A DNA stretch of 64,000 nucleotides from Sphingomonas daechungensis (GTDB taxonomy: Bacteria; Pseudomonadota; Alphaproteobacteria; Sphingomonadales; Sphingomonadaceae), in contig NZ_CP060780.1 in the NCBI RefSeq assembly GCF_014489495.1, forward strand, positions 2,367,001-2,431,000, given 5' to 3'. Made by a program: the position numbers and the translations under genes. Shown here in pieces: positions 48,663 through 57,952 of the stretch. How positions within the stretch are numbered: the stretch's first letter is position 1; each line of letters begins with the position of its first letter. Under the pieces are notes generated by a model. That model had not been told where the DNA came from. It made no database searches and was given only the letters and a program-made list of their open reading frames with translations.

Positions 48663-49248
48663 TCAGCGCCGCCGATCGAAGATCTTCACCAAAGATAGTG
48701 CGATTAGACCGAGCAGCGCGAAGCTGACGTGCGCGCGCTCGAGAAGGTGCCAGGGGCGACTGAAGTCTGTCAGCCACAGCATGATAGCGCCAAGCGCTGC
48801 GGCAAGCCCTACCATTGGCCAGCTCAATCGTGCCGCCTTCGATCGGTACTGATCCATAATAGTTCGTTCGGGACCGACGGGAACGCGCCGAACAAAGTGA
48901 GCAGTCAGCCGTATCCTCCAAAGTAGCCGGTTTGCCGCGCAAATCGACGAGAACCATCACGGCTATCGCGCTAATCCAGAGCGCTTGCGACCAAACATCC
49001 GTGCCGCCCCATCGCATGGCGGCCAACATCCACACCATGAGGACTGCGAAGCTAACCTGATTGAGGAGGGCATCAAGACGCTCGAAGCGATCGATGCATT
49101 CGTCACGTTCTTGGGGCGTAACACGAACCGGACGTCCGCGCCCGAACTTGCGAAAAGTCAGACCGTATTCGTCGGCTTCGAACTGGTCCTCGAAACGAAA
49201 TTGGTCATCCGCCTCGTCTTCCGGTCCCGGATCCCGATATCCCCGCAT
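48663..49248 (-). CDS. Four-helix membrane protein, paralogue of the gene at 49395, frameshifted
   Basis: About 196 residues. Acidic N-terminal part (DPGPEDEADDQFRFEDQFEADEY), then RVTPQERDECIDRFERLDALL and two helices (VSFAVLMVWMLAAMRWGG, ALWISAIAVMVLVDL). After one missing base at about 48935 it continues NRLLWRIRLTAHFVRRVPVG, then two more helices (PMVGLAAALGAIMLWLTD, HVSFALLGLIALSLVKIF). The rebuilt second half lines up with the gene at 49395 (RRVPVGPE with RRLPVGEK; KAARLSWP with RAEVTSWP). Function unknown. It lies next to tRNA-Val and converges on atpF. Confidence 0.65.
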
Positions 49249-49302
49249 GAACCCCCTTGTCCGTTGCCGAATGATATGGCGCATGGCATGGCGCAAGGCC
49301 AA

Positions 49303-49378
49303 GGGCGGTTAGCTCAGTTGGTAGAGCATCTCGTTTACACCGAGAGGGTCGGCGGTTCGAGCCCGTCACCGCCCACCA
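49303..49378 (+). tRNA. tRNA-Val (anticodon UAC), CCA encoded
   Basis: 76 bases. Acceptor stem GGGCGGT with ACCGCCC, D arm GCTC AGTTGGTA GAGC, anticodon arm TCTCG-TTTACAC-CGAGA (anticodon TAC) and T arm GGCGG-TTCGAGC-CCGTC. The discriminator base is A and the 3' CCA is encoded. All stems pair, with one G-T pair in the T stem. Confidence 0.97.
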
Positions 49379-49394
49379 TTTCCAAATAGGTGCC

Positions 49395-50015
49395 TCAGTC
49401 CACCCTGAGATCGCGCGCTTCTTCAAGATCGTCGCGCCACGCATTGCGGCGTCGCTCGCGCCAGTCGATCAGCAGCTTCAGCGCCGCCATGAACATCAGC
49501 ATTGCACCGACCAGCATGACCACCGCTGCACCGGTCCAGCGCTCTACCCGAGAGAAGGCGTCCGGCAGGGTAAGGACAAGGATACTTGCAGGAATCACCG
49601 CCGCGAAGCCGAGCAGGAGTTGCGGCCAGGAAGTGACTTCCGCCCGCATCATCCAGGCACCGAGAAAGCCGAGCTTCTCGCCAACCGGCAGCCGCCTCCG
49701 CAGCGGCAGTGTGACCGCCTGGTCCGCCCAGTAGCGAAGCCCGAAGCCGAGCAGAATCGCCGTGCTGAAGTACCCGGCTGCCAGCCAGCTGCTGGGAACA
49801 TAAGGCATGGCGAACGCCGACAGGAAACAGAACGCGAAGACTCCCGCGAACCAGGTGCGGGTGATGGTCCGCGTGCGTTGGATATGGCGGGCTACCAGCC
49901 GATCGCGCTCCAGTCGGGTAACTTCCACAGGGGCGCCACGCTGACGGAAGCGGAAGACCCAGCGGTCAACCTCCCACCGGAACTGGCTTTCGAATGGCGC
50001 TGACGACCGGAACAT
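49395..50015 (-). CDS. Four-helix membrane protein, paralogue of the gene at 48663
   Basis: 206 residues, intact. A soluble N-terminal part (QFRWEVDRWVFRFRQRGAPVEVTRLERDRLVARH) is followed by four membrane segments (WFAGVFAFCFLSAFAMPYVP, YFSTAILLGFGLRYW, LLLGFAAVIPASILVLTLP, VVMLVGAMLMFMAALKLLID). It ends in an Arg/Glu-rich cytoplasmic tail (WRERRRNAWRDDLEEAR). I recognise no named family. The related gene lies on the other side of the tRNA-Val gene, same strand, so the pair looks like a local duplication. This one is the better template for repairing the other. Confidence 0.7.
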   Translation of the reverse strand: MFRSSAPFESQFRWEVDRWVFRFRQRGAPVEVTRLERDRLVARHIQRTRTITRTWFAGVFAFCFLSAFAMPYVPSSWLAAGYFSTAILLGFGLRYWADQAVTLPLRRRLPVGEKLGFLGAWMMRAEVTSWPQLLLGFAAVIPASILVLTLPDAFSRVERWTGAAVVMLVGAMLMFMAALKLLIDWRERRRNAWRDDLEEARDLRVD

Positions 50016-50055
50016 GAGACCAGGCTAACAGCCTCGGGTTCATAATTCATGACCG

Positions 50056-50975
50056 TCAGACGGTGCCGACCGGGCCAACCTCGGCGAAGTACTGGCGCAT
50101 CGCAAGGCTTGCTTCGGGCGAGAGCTCGACGAACACACGCCGACCGTCATGCGGGTCTGCCCGGCGGCGGAAAATGCCCTGGTCCGTCATGGTCTTGAGC
50201 CAGCGCAGGGCCGTCGTTGCGGGCACCGCAGCGGCGATGCAAAGGCTCGAGACGGGAACGCGAAGCTGAGCGATTTCCGCCTGCAGAAGATCGAGCAACA
50301 TGTCCCACGCGGGATCGGCAAACAGGTCTTCCTTGAAGAAGCGGTTGCGCAAGCGGCGGGCACGAATGACCTGGCGCACGGCCTCGGCCGGAATCTGGGG
50401 TGCGTCCCCGGTTCGCAGCTCAGGGATCGTCCGCGGGGTTGCGTCGGGCCCCGAGGACAGGCGCGCAAGCGTCGACGCGATCCGTCCCACTTCGTCGCTG
50501 AGCTGACGTAGCCGCTCGCTACTGCGATCAGACGCGATGTCCGAGACTTTTCGATATTGATGAATGCCCGAGGTCGAGACAGCCAGGGCCGCCGCCCGCT
50601 CGGCATCGTTGCCATCGATCAGCAGCTCGACGGGCTTCCCCCGACGCCCAGGAAGGCCAGGTCGAGCAGGTCCTTGCTTGCAGACACGACCGCGCAATAG
50701 CGTCCCTCGCTGGCGTCATGGCTGACCTGGGCAAGCAGCCGATCCATCACCGGCCCGCCATCTCGCTCCAATTCAATCCAGACCGCCGAGGCGGAGGGCT
50801 GGATCTCAATACGCTCCGAAGCTTGCTCAAGCGGAATGGCCGCGCCGACGCGGGCCCCGGCGGCTTCAACGGTCATGATTGCCCTGCGAAGCGAAGCCTC
50901 GCTGTCCCCGGCAATCAGAACCGGAGCGGAGGTCAATTCAGTCTGGCTATTATGCTCGGTCGAGTAGGCGTTCAT
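50056..50975 (-). CDS. MarR-like winged-helix regulator with N-terminal receiver-like domain, frameshifted
   Basis: About 306 residues. Residues about 17-130 alternate beta strands and helices (PVLIAGDSEASLRRAIMTVE, AVWIELERDGGPVMDRLLAQ, YCAVVSASKDLLDLAF, PVELLID), like a response-regulator receiver but without the phospho-acceptor Asp pattern. The C-terminal 90 residues are a winged helix of MarR type (LRVPVSSLCIAAAVPATTALRWLKTM, wing RRADPHDGRRVFVELS). One deletion in the G run at about 50636-50641 splits the gene; restored, GVGGKPVELL is continuous. It would be a DNA-binding regulator whose signal is unknown. Confidence 0.75.
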
Positions 50976-51127
50976 GCGACACCCCAGTTACAAAAGCGTG
51001 CCGAGCAACAACGTTGTTAGACTGCAAAGCGGAGCAAAGTCAGCCCAAAACTGAGTCCGAAACGGAGTGAATTCCAAGACCGCAGAAAGATTTGCGCCAT
51101 AGTTGCCGCTCTGCGGGGGACACGCGA

Positions 51128-51388
51128 GTGAATGCGTCTAGGAAGGCCGCGTCGATCTCGGCGCGAATGCAATGGTTATCTGAACTCAATCGGGCAATCG
51201 ACGAGGCGCAATGGCTCGCCTGGCGCATTGGCGTGGTCGAGGGCCGGAACGCGCTGGCACTTGAGCTTTACGTGCAGCTGGAGATGATGCGGGCGGAGGT
51301 CGAGGCCATGCGCCCGCGCATCTCCGTCCGATCTGGCTCAAACCCCGACAGGGATCTCCCCGCCGCCGGAGAATGGCTCGAGAAATGA
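51128..51388 (+). CDS. Small helical protein of unknown function
   Basis: 86 residues from the GTG at 51128 (GCGAGTGAATGCG); an in-frame ATG at 51167 would give 73. The middle is helical and amphipathic (QWLSELNRAIDEAQWLAWRIG, LALELYVQLEMMRAEVEAMRP), the C-terminus polar. Divergent from the MarR-like regulator and overlapping the 3' end of cysQ on the other strand by 51 bases. No family recognised. It has normal codon use but short length, so I rate it as likely rather than certain. Confidence 0.5.
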   Translation: MNASRKAASISARMQWLSELNRAIDEAQWLAWRIGVVEGRNALALELYVQLEMMRAEVEAMRPRISVRSGSNPDRDLPAAGEWLEK

Positions 51389-52164
51389 GCCGATCGCAGT
51401 CGGCTTCCAGCCGCCGGTGGCGACGAAGCCCCGGTTGAGGAAGGCGCGCTTGCCGTAAGCGAGCGGATTGCCGTCGGGCCATCGACGATGCCTCCCGCCG
51501 CGAGCAGGACCGCGTGGCCGGCCGCCGTGTCCCATTCGCTGGTCGGCGACAGCCGCGGGTAGATGTCGGCGCGTCCTTCGGCGACAATACAGAACTTGAG
51601 CGACGATCCGATCGCGACGTAGCCGCACTCCCCCGCCGCCTGGGCGAGATAATCGGCGGTCGGCTGGTTGAAATGCGATTTCGACGCCACGGCGACGAGC
51701 TGCTCGCCAGGCTGCCGGACCGAGATCGGGATGCGTCCGCTGTGATCTTCGAGCCACGCGCCCTCTCCGACCAGGCCTCCATGGAGCCGCTGCGTTGCAG
51801 GAGCGAACACCGCGCCAAGATGCGGGACGCCCTCGGCGATCAGCCCGATGTTGACCGTGTAGTCGTCACCGCCCCGGACGAACTCCTTGGTCCCGTCGAG
51901 CGGGTCGACGAGGAAGTAGGTGTCGCCATGCGCGGGAATGCGGCCGGCAGCCACTTCTTCCTCGGCAATGACCGGGACGCCGGGCGCGGCCCTGGCAAGT
52001 GCCGCAAGGATGACCAGCTCGGCCGCCCGGTCTGCTTCAGTGACCGGAGACGAGTCCTGCTTGTGCTCGACGTCGTAGCCACGCCGGACAACCTCGAGGA
52101 TCGCCTCGCCCGCCTCGCGCGCCGCTACCGCGATTTCATCCAGAAGCCGGCCGTAATCGATCAA
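51338..52164 (-). CDS. cysQ: 3'(2'),5'-bisphosphate nucleotidase CysQ, frameshifted
   Basis: About 275 residues of the inositol monophosphatase family. Metal and phosphate motifs are DSSPVTEADRAAE, the signature VDPLDGTKEFVRGG and EWDTAAGHAVLLAAGG. The sequence DPLDGTKEF is the CysQ-type form. It removes the 3'-phosphate from PAP formed in sulfate assimilation. One base is missing at about 51476-51478: GIVDGP then continues DGNPLAYGKRAFLNRGF to the stop at 51338-51340. Start codon TTG overlapping the SDR stop (TTGA). Confidence 0.86.
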
Positions 52165-52940
52165 CGAGGCGCCATTCGGATGCCGCCATCGAGACGGATC
52201 GCTTCTGCATTCAGATAAGGAGTCTCGACGATGAAGGCTGCGAGATCGGCATATTCCTCGGCCTTGCCGAGCCGCTTCGGGAACGGGACTTGCGCACCGA
52301 GGGCGTCTTGCACGTTCGGCGGCATCATCGCGACCATCGGCGTCTTGAACACACCCGGGAGGATGGTGTTCACGCGGATGCCGTCGTTCATAAGGTCGCG
52401 AGCAATCGGCAGGGCCATCGCCAGCACGCCGCCCTTCGACGCCGAATAGGCCGCTTGTCCGATCTGCCCGTCTTCGGCCGCGACCGATGCGGTATTGATG
52501 ATGCAGCCGCGCTCCCCGTCTTCCAGCGGATCGAGATTGACCATGCCGTAAGCCGAGTGAGCGATGCAGCGGAACGAGCCGATCAGGTTGATCTGGATGG
52601 CCAGCTCGAACTGGATCATCGGATACGCCTTCGGCTCCTTGGTCTCCTTGTCTCGGCCGACGGTCTTGGCGGCATTGGCCACGCCGGCGCAGTTGACCAG
52701 CACGCGCTCCTGCCCGTGAGCCTCACGCGCCTTGGCGAACGCTGCGGCAACTTTCTCGTCGCTGGTCACGTCGACTTCGCAGAATATTCCACCGATCTCG
52801 GCGGCGACCTTCTCGCCTTTCTCGATGTCGCGATCGAACACGGCGACCTTGGCACCGCGGCTTGCAAGCTCGCGAGCGGTGGCCTCACCGAGTCCGGATG
52901 CGCCGCCGGTCACGACCGCGGCAATGCCCTGAATCTTCAT
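52161..52940 (-). CDS. SDR-family 3-hydroxyacyl-CoA dehydrogenase-like protein
   Basis: 259 residues, ATG at 52940 with AGGAGA upstream. Cofactor motif TGGASGLG, VNCAGVANA, catalytic Ser in INTASVAAEDGQIG and Tyr-x-x-x-Lys in AYSASKGG. The insertion with GRDKETKEP resembles human HSD10 (3-hydroxyacyl-CoA dehydrogenase type 2), which acts in isoleucine and branched-chain catabolism. This fits the neighbouring mccA and mccB. Starts and ends by four-base overlaps with mccA and cysQ. Confidence 0.85.
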   Translation of the reverse strand: MKIQGIAAVVTGGASGLGEATARELASRGAKVAVFDRDIEKGEKVAAEIGGIFCEVDVTSDEKVAAAFAKAREAHGQERVLVNCAGVANAAKTVGRDKETKEPKAYPMIQFELAIQINLIGSFRCIAHSAYGMVNLDPLEDGERGCIINTASVAAEDGQIGQAAYSASKGGVLAMALPIARDLMNDGIRVNTILPGVFKTPMVAMMPPNVQDALGAQVPFPKRLGKAEEYADLAAFIVETPYLNAEAIRLDGGIRMAPR

Positions 52941-54812
52941 TTTGTCTCCTTGGGTTCGACACGAGCGAGGACCGCGCCCTCGCTGACCTGGACGCCAGCC
53001 TGCGCGCTCAATTCGGCGACCGTGCCATCGAATGGCGCGGTCAATCCATGCTCCATTTTCATGGCTTCCAATGTGAGCAAACGTTGCCCTTTCGCAACCG
53101 TTTCTCCCTGAGAAACCTCGACGGCAGTGACCTTCCCCGGCATCGGCGCTGCGATCACACCGTTGGCGATGCCCTGCCCGGCGACGCTTCCCCGCGCAGC
53201 AAGGTCGAATTCGTATGCATTGCCCTCGTAGAAGGCGACCACGCGCTCATCGTCACGGAAGCCTGAGACGGCGGCGAAATCGCCCTCGTCCGACGAGACC
53301 GTACGGAAGTCGCCGTGGAAGCCCAGCGCGACACTGGTCCGCTGCGGGCATTGAGGCGGAAGCCCGAAAGGCCGGCGAAGGCGTCGTCATTCTCATCCTG
53401 CGCGAGCGCTACGACTGCGGCCCCACGCCAAATCGCGTCGTCCGGTTCGGCGTCAGGGACAAGCGTCTCGATGTGACGCTCGATGAAGCCCGTATCGAGC
53501 TCGGCCGCCCCGAACTCCGGCTGCAGCAAGGCGTTGAACAGGAAGCCGGCGTTTGTGCGGACCGGCCAGACTTCGACCTCGTCCAGGATGGAAGCAAGCT
53601 CGCCGATCGCTTCCTCGCGGTCGTCGCCGCGGGCGACAAGCTTGGCGATCATCGGGTCGTAGAAGGGCGAAATGGCATCGCCCTCTTCAACACCCGTCTC
53701 GATGCGGCCGTCTTCGCCCAGATCGAAATGGTCGAGCGGACCAACGCTCGGCAGGAAGCCCTTCGCCGGATCCTCGGCGTAAAGCCGCGCCTCGATTGCC
53801 CAGCCATTGATCGACAATTCGCCCTGCGTCTTCGGAAGCTTTTCGCCCGATGCGACGCGGAGCTGCCATTCGACCAGGTCCTGACCGGTGATCTCTTCGG
53901 TTACCGGATGCTCGACCTGCAGGCGTGTGTTCATTTCCATGAACCAGATGCGGTCACCCTTCAGGCCGTCGCTGGCGTCGGCGATGAACTCGATCGTCCC
54001 GCGCCTTCGTAGTTCACGGCCTTGGCTGCGCGCACTGCCGCGCCGCAGACCGCTTCGCGGGTCGCCTCGTCCATGCCGGGCGCGGGCGCTTCCTCGATCA
54101 CCTTCTGGTGGCGGCGCTGGAGCGAGCAGTCGCGCTCGAACAAATGGACGACGTTGCCGTGGCTGTCGCCGAAGACCTGCACTTCGATGTGGCGCGGCGA
54201 GAGGATGTATTTCTCGATCAACACGCGGTCGTCGCCGAATGAGCTGGCTGCCTCGCGCTTACAGCTTTCGAGCGCGTCGTCGAAGTGCGCGCCGTCGTCG
54301 ACGCGGCGCATGCCCTTGCCGCCGCCACCCGCCACCGCCTTGATCAGCACCGGATAGCCGATCGTGTCGGCCTCGGCCTTCAGGCGCTTTGGGTCCTGAT
54401 CCTCGCCGAGATAGCCGGGCGTCACCGGCACGCCGGCGTCGGACATGAGTTTCTTCGCGGCGTCCTTCAGGCCCATGGCGCGGATGCTGTCGGGCTTCGG
54501 CCCGACCCAGATCAGGCCGGCGTCAATCACCGCCTGCGCGAAGTCGGCATTTTCCGACAGGAAGCCGTAGCCCGGGTGGATAGCTTCGGCACCGGTGGCC
54601 TTGGCCGCCTCGATGATCTTCTCGCCGACCAGGTAGCTCTCGCGCGCCGGGCTCGGCCCGATGTGCACCGCCTCGTCCGCCATCCGCACATGAAGCGCAT
54701 TGGCATCCGCATCGGAGTAGACCGCAACCGTCCGCACGCCCATCTCGCGCGCGGTCCGGATGATGCGGCAGGCAATCTCGCCGCGATTGGCGATAAGCAG
54801 CGACGAGATCAT
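52937..54812 (-). CDS. mccA: Methylcrotonyl-CoA carboxylase biotin-carboxylase/BCCP subunit, two frameshifts
   Basis: About 625 residues. Biotin carboxylase: [24 protein letters not shown]-grasp [12 protein letters not shown], catalytic [12 protein letters not shown]. The C-terminal biotin-carrier domain has the biotinylated Lys in [12 protein letters not shown]. Deletions at about 54000 and 53347 break the frame; restored, [15 protein letters not shown] and [13 protein letters not shown] bridge the pieces. The Ivd gene and the mccB neighbour favour leucine catabolism over propionyl-CoA carboxylation. ATG overlaps the bioB stop. Confidence 0.88.
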
Positions 54813-55791
54813 TCGGCGGCCACCCGCATCGGCTCTTCCGCGACCAACGGCTTGAGTCCCAGCTTGGCGAACAGGGCCGCGTCGGCGTTGTCGCCAGCAT
54901 TCGGCGTCGTCAGCAACCGGTCGCCGGTGAAGATGCTGTTCGCTCCCGCCAGAAAGCACAGCCCCTGCGTGCTCTCCGACATGCTTTCACGGCCTGCCGA
55001 GAGGCGAACCATCGACTTCGGCATGGTGATCCGGGCGACCGCGACCGTCCGCACGAACTCGATGTCGTCGATCGGCTTCTCATCGCCCCACATTTCGCCG
55101 AGCACCGTGCCCTTCACCGGCACCAAAGCATTGACCGGCACGCTCTCCGGATGGCGCGGGAGCGTCGCCAGCGCATGGATGAAGCCGACGCGGTCCGCGC
55201 GCGTCTCGCCCATGCCGACGATTCCGCCGCAGCAGACCGCCATTCCCGCCTTGCGCACTTCCTCCAACGTATCGAGGCGCTCCTGGAAAGTCCGCGTGGT
55301 GATGATGTCGCCGTAATGCTCGGGCGAGGTGTCGATGTTGTGATTGTAATAGTCGAGGCCCGCGTCCTTCAGCGCCCGCGCCTGCTCGCCGGTCAGCATG
55401 CCGAGCGTCATGCAGGTCTCGAGGCCCATCGCCTTCACTTCGCTGACCATTTCGAGCAGCGCCGGCATGTCGCGCTCCTTCGGCTCACGCCATGCCGCGC
55501 CCATGCAGAAGCGCTGCGACCCATGCGCCTTGGCCTCACGAGCAGCTGCGATGACAGCGTCGGCGTCCATCAATTTCTCGGCCTTGAGGCCGGTGTCCGC
55601 ATGCGCCGACTGCGAGCAATAGCCGCAATCCTCGGGCAACCGCCGGTCTTGATCGACAGCAGAGTGCAAAGCTGCACTTCACCCGCCGCGTGATGATGCC
55701 GGTGCACGTCCGCAGCACGGAACACGAGCTCCGTGAAAGGAAGGTCGAAGAGCTCCGCGATCTCGGCGCGGGTCCAGTCGTTGCGGGTCAT
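54809..55791 (-). CDS. bioB: Biotin synthase BioB, frameshifted
   Basis: About 328 residues. Radical-SAM Cys cluster C-x3-C-x2-C in [13 protein letters not shown] appears once one C at about 55636-55638 is restored. Other signatures: [31 protein letters not shown] and [17 protein letters not shown]. It inserts sulfur into dethiobiotin. It lies inside the operon of biotin-dependent methylcrotonyl-CoA carboxylase, overlapping the genes on both sides by four bases. Biotin genes bioA, D and F are not nearby. Confidence 0.92.
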
Positions 55792-56255
55792 TGGGCCGGG
55801 CAATCCGTAGTTCGAGAAGAGAAGGTCAGGTTCATGATCTTCCAGGTGCCGTTGTCGCGGACCAAGTCGAAATGGTCGTAGCCGCAATTGCTGACCTTGC
55901 CGCCGACGCGCACGACGAACGGGGCCCAGACCATCGCCACGTCTCCGTCGATCTCGATTGCAGGGTCGCTGATCCGCTCCTGAAAGCCCTCGCCCGGCTT
56001 CAGGCGCTCGGCGAACTGGATCCAGCTTTGCTGCCGCAGACCGCTTGAGTTCGCCCGCGTTCCAGTCGCTGTGACTCGGCCCTCGGGATAGACGTAACGA
56101 AGCATCCCTGCAGCGTCTCCGCTTTCGAATGCGGCGAACACGGCGTTGATCGGAGCGAGGACTGCTGCAGTGTCGCCATCGGGCGGCGGCAGCGCTTCGG
56201 CCGGCGGCAATCCCTGAGCTGCAACTGCTGCAAGAAATGAAAGAATTACAGCCAT
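55788..56255 (-). CDS. Secreted NTF2-like (SnoaL/DUF4440) protein
   Basis: 155 residues with signal peptide [17 protein letters not shown]2-like fold: [30 protein letters not shown] and the closing [14 protein letters not shown]. Ligand or catalysis unknown. Unrelated in sequence detail to the copper-cluster NTF2 protein at 374. Its stop overlaps the bioB start, and mccB ends eight bases upstream, so it is embedded in the carboxylase operon. Confidence 0.8.
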   Translation of the reverse strand: MAVILSFLAAVAAQGLPPAEALPPPDGDTAAVLAPINAVFAAFESGDAAGMLRYVYPEGRVTATGTRANSSGLRQQSWIQFAERLKPGEGFQERISDPAIEIDGDVAMVWAPFVVRVGGKVSNCGYDHFDLVRDNGTWKIMNLTFSSRTTDCPAQ

Positions 56256-56263
56256 GCTTTGCG

Positions 56264-57865
56264 TCACATCCTGAACACGCCGAACTGCGGCCGCTCGGGG
56301 ATCGGCGCATTCAGACAGGCCGCGAAGGCCAGCCCAAGCACATCCCGCGTCTGCGCCGGATCGATGATCCCGTCGTCCCACAGCCGCGACGTGGCATGCC
56401 ACGGATTGCCCTGCGCTTCGTAGTCATCGCGGATCGGTTGCTTGAAGGCTTCCGCCTGCTCGGGCGTCCACTTGTCGGCATCGCGGTGGACGGTCGCCAG
56501 AACGCTCGCCGCCTGCTCGCCACCCATCACGCTGATGCGCGAGTTGGGCCAAGTGAAGAGGAAGCGCGGCGAGTAGGCGCGGCCGCTCATTCCGTAATTT
56601 CCGGCGCCGAAGCTTCCGCCGATCAGCACGGTGATCTTCGGAACGCTCGCGGTAGCGACGGCGGTGACCAGCTTCGCGCCATGTTTCGCAATGCCTTCCG
56701 CCTCATACTTTCCGCCGACCATGAAACCGCTGATGTTCTGCAGGAACAGCAACGGTGTGCGGCGCTGGCAGGCGAGCTCGATGAAGTGCGCGCCTTTCAC
56801 GGCGCTCTCGCTGAACAGGATGCCGTTATTGGCGAGGATCGCGACCGGCATGCCCCAGATGTGCGCGAAGCCGCAGACGAGGGTCGAGCCGTAGAGCGGC
56901 TTGAACTCGTGGAACTCCGAACCGTCGACGATGCGGGCGATGATCTCGTGCACGTCGTAGGGCGCGCGGACGTCCTCCGGGATGACGCCGTACAACTCTT
57001 CCGGGTCGTAGGCCGGCGCTCGCGGCTCGCGAAGCTCGATGCCCGCGCCCGCTTCGCTTTGCAGCGTCGAGACGATGTCGCGGACGATGGTCAGCGCATG
57101 TTCGTCACTCTCGGCGAGATGATCTACGACGCCCGACTTGCGCGCATGGAGGTCTCCGCCGCCGAGGTCCTCGGCGCTGATCTCCTCGCCAGTGGCCGCC
57201 TTCACCAGCGGCGGGCCGCCTAGGAAGATCGTCCCCTGGTTGCGGACGATGACGCTCTCGTCGCTCATCGCGGGGACGTAAGCGCCGCCAGCAGTGCAGC
57301 TGCCCATGACGCAGGCGACCTGGGCGATGCCCTTCGAACTCATCTGCGCCTGGTTGAAGAAGATGCGCCCGAAATGCTCGCGGTCGGGGAAGACCTCGGC
57401 CTGGTGCGGCAGGTTCGCTCCGCCGCTGTCGACGAGGTAGACGCACGGCAATCGGTTCTCGAGCGCGATCTCCTGCGCACGGAGGTGCTTCTTCACGGTC
57501 AGCGGGTAATAGGTCCCGCCCTTCACCGTCGCGTCGTTGCAGACGATCATCACCTGCTTGCCCGACACGCGGCCGATACCGGCGATCATGCCCGCGCCCG
57601 GCACCTCGTGATCGTACAAATCGAAGGCCGCGAGCTGGCCGATTTCGAGGAACGGCGATCCCGAATCGAGCAGGCGCTCGACGCGGTCGCGCGGAAGCAG
57701 CTTGCCGCGCGAAACGTGGCGCTCGCGATGCTTCTCGGGACCGCCCTGCGCCGCCTCGGCGACGTCCGCGCGCAACTTCTGGACGAGCGAGAGGTTGTGC
57801 TCACGGCGGGCACGAAATTCGTCGTTGTCCGGGCTGATGCTTGTCTGAAGCCTTGGTGCGCTCAT
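56264..57865 (-). CDS. mccB: Methylcrotonyl-CoA carboxylase carboxyltransferase subunit
   Basis: 533 residues from the ATG at 57865 ([17 protein letters not shown]). Carboxyltransferase parts: [56 protein letters not shown], and [28 protein letters not shown]. It carries CO2 from biotin to 3-methylcrotonyl-CoA. The DSGGANLP motif and the presence of ivd and mccA support MccB over PccB. First gene of the minus-strand operon. Intact. Confidence 0.92.
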   Translation of the reverse strand: MSAPRLQTSISPDNDEFRARREHNLSLVQKLRADVAEAAQGGPEKHRERHVSRGKLLPRDRVERLLDSGSPFLEIGQLAAFDLYDHEVPGAGMIAGIGRVSGKQVMIVCNDATVKGGTYYPLTVKKHLRAQEIALENRLPCVYLVDSGGANLPHQAEVFPDREHFGRIFFNQAQMSSKGIAQVACVMGSCTAGGAYVPAMSDESVIVRNQGTIFLGGPPLVKAATGEEISAEDLGGGDLHARKSGVVDHLAESDEHALTIVRDIVSTLQSEAGAGIELREPRAPAYDPEELYGVIPEDVRAPYDVHEIIARIVDGSEFHEFKPLYGSTLVCGFAHIWGMPVAILANNGILFSESAVKGAHFIELACQRRTPLLFLQNISGFMVGGKYEAEGIAKHGAKLVTAVATASVPKITVLIGGSFGAGNYGMSGRAYSPRFLFTWPNSRISVMGGEQAASVLATVHRDADKWTPEQAEAFKQPIRDDYEAQGNPWHATSRLWDDGIIDPAQTRDVLGLAFAACLNAPIPERPQFGVFRM

Positions 57866-57952
57866 GCCCTCAGGTGGTCCGTTGGTCGAAAAATCCCTGC
57901 GCCCGCCTAGCTGCTGCTGCAGCGCTTGGCAAAACCCCATGAAAGGTCCCGA

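Noticed and set aside
56237-57223. Plus-strand frame of 328 codons across mccB
   Set aside because: Antisense shadow of an intact carboxyltransferase gene; composition is Arg/Asp/Ala-rich as such shadows are.
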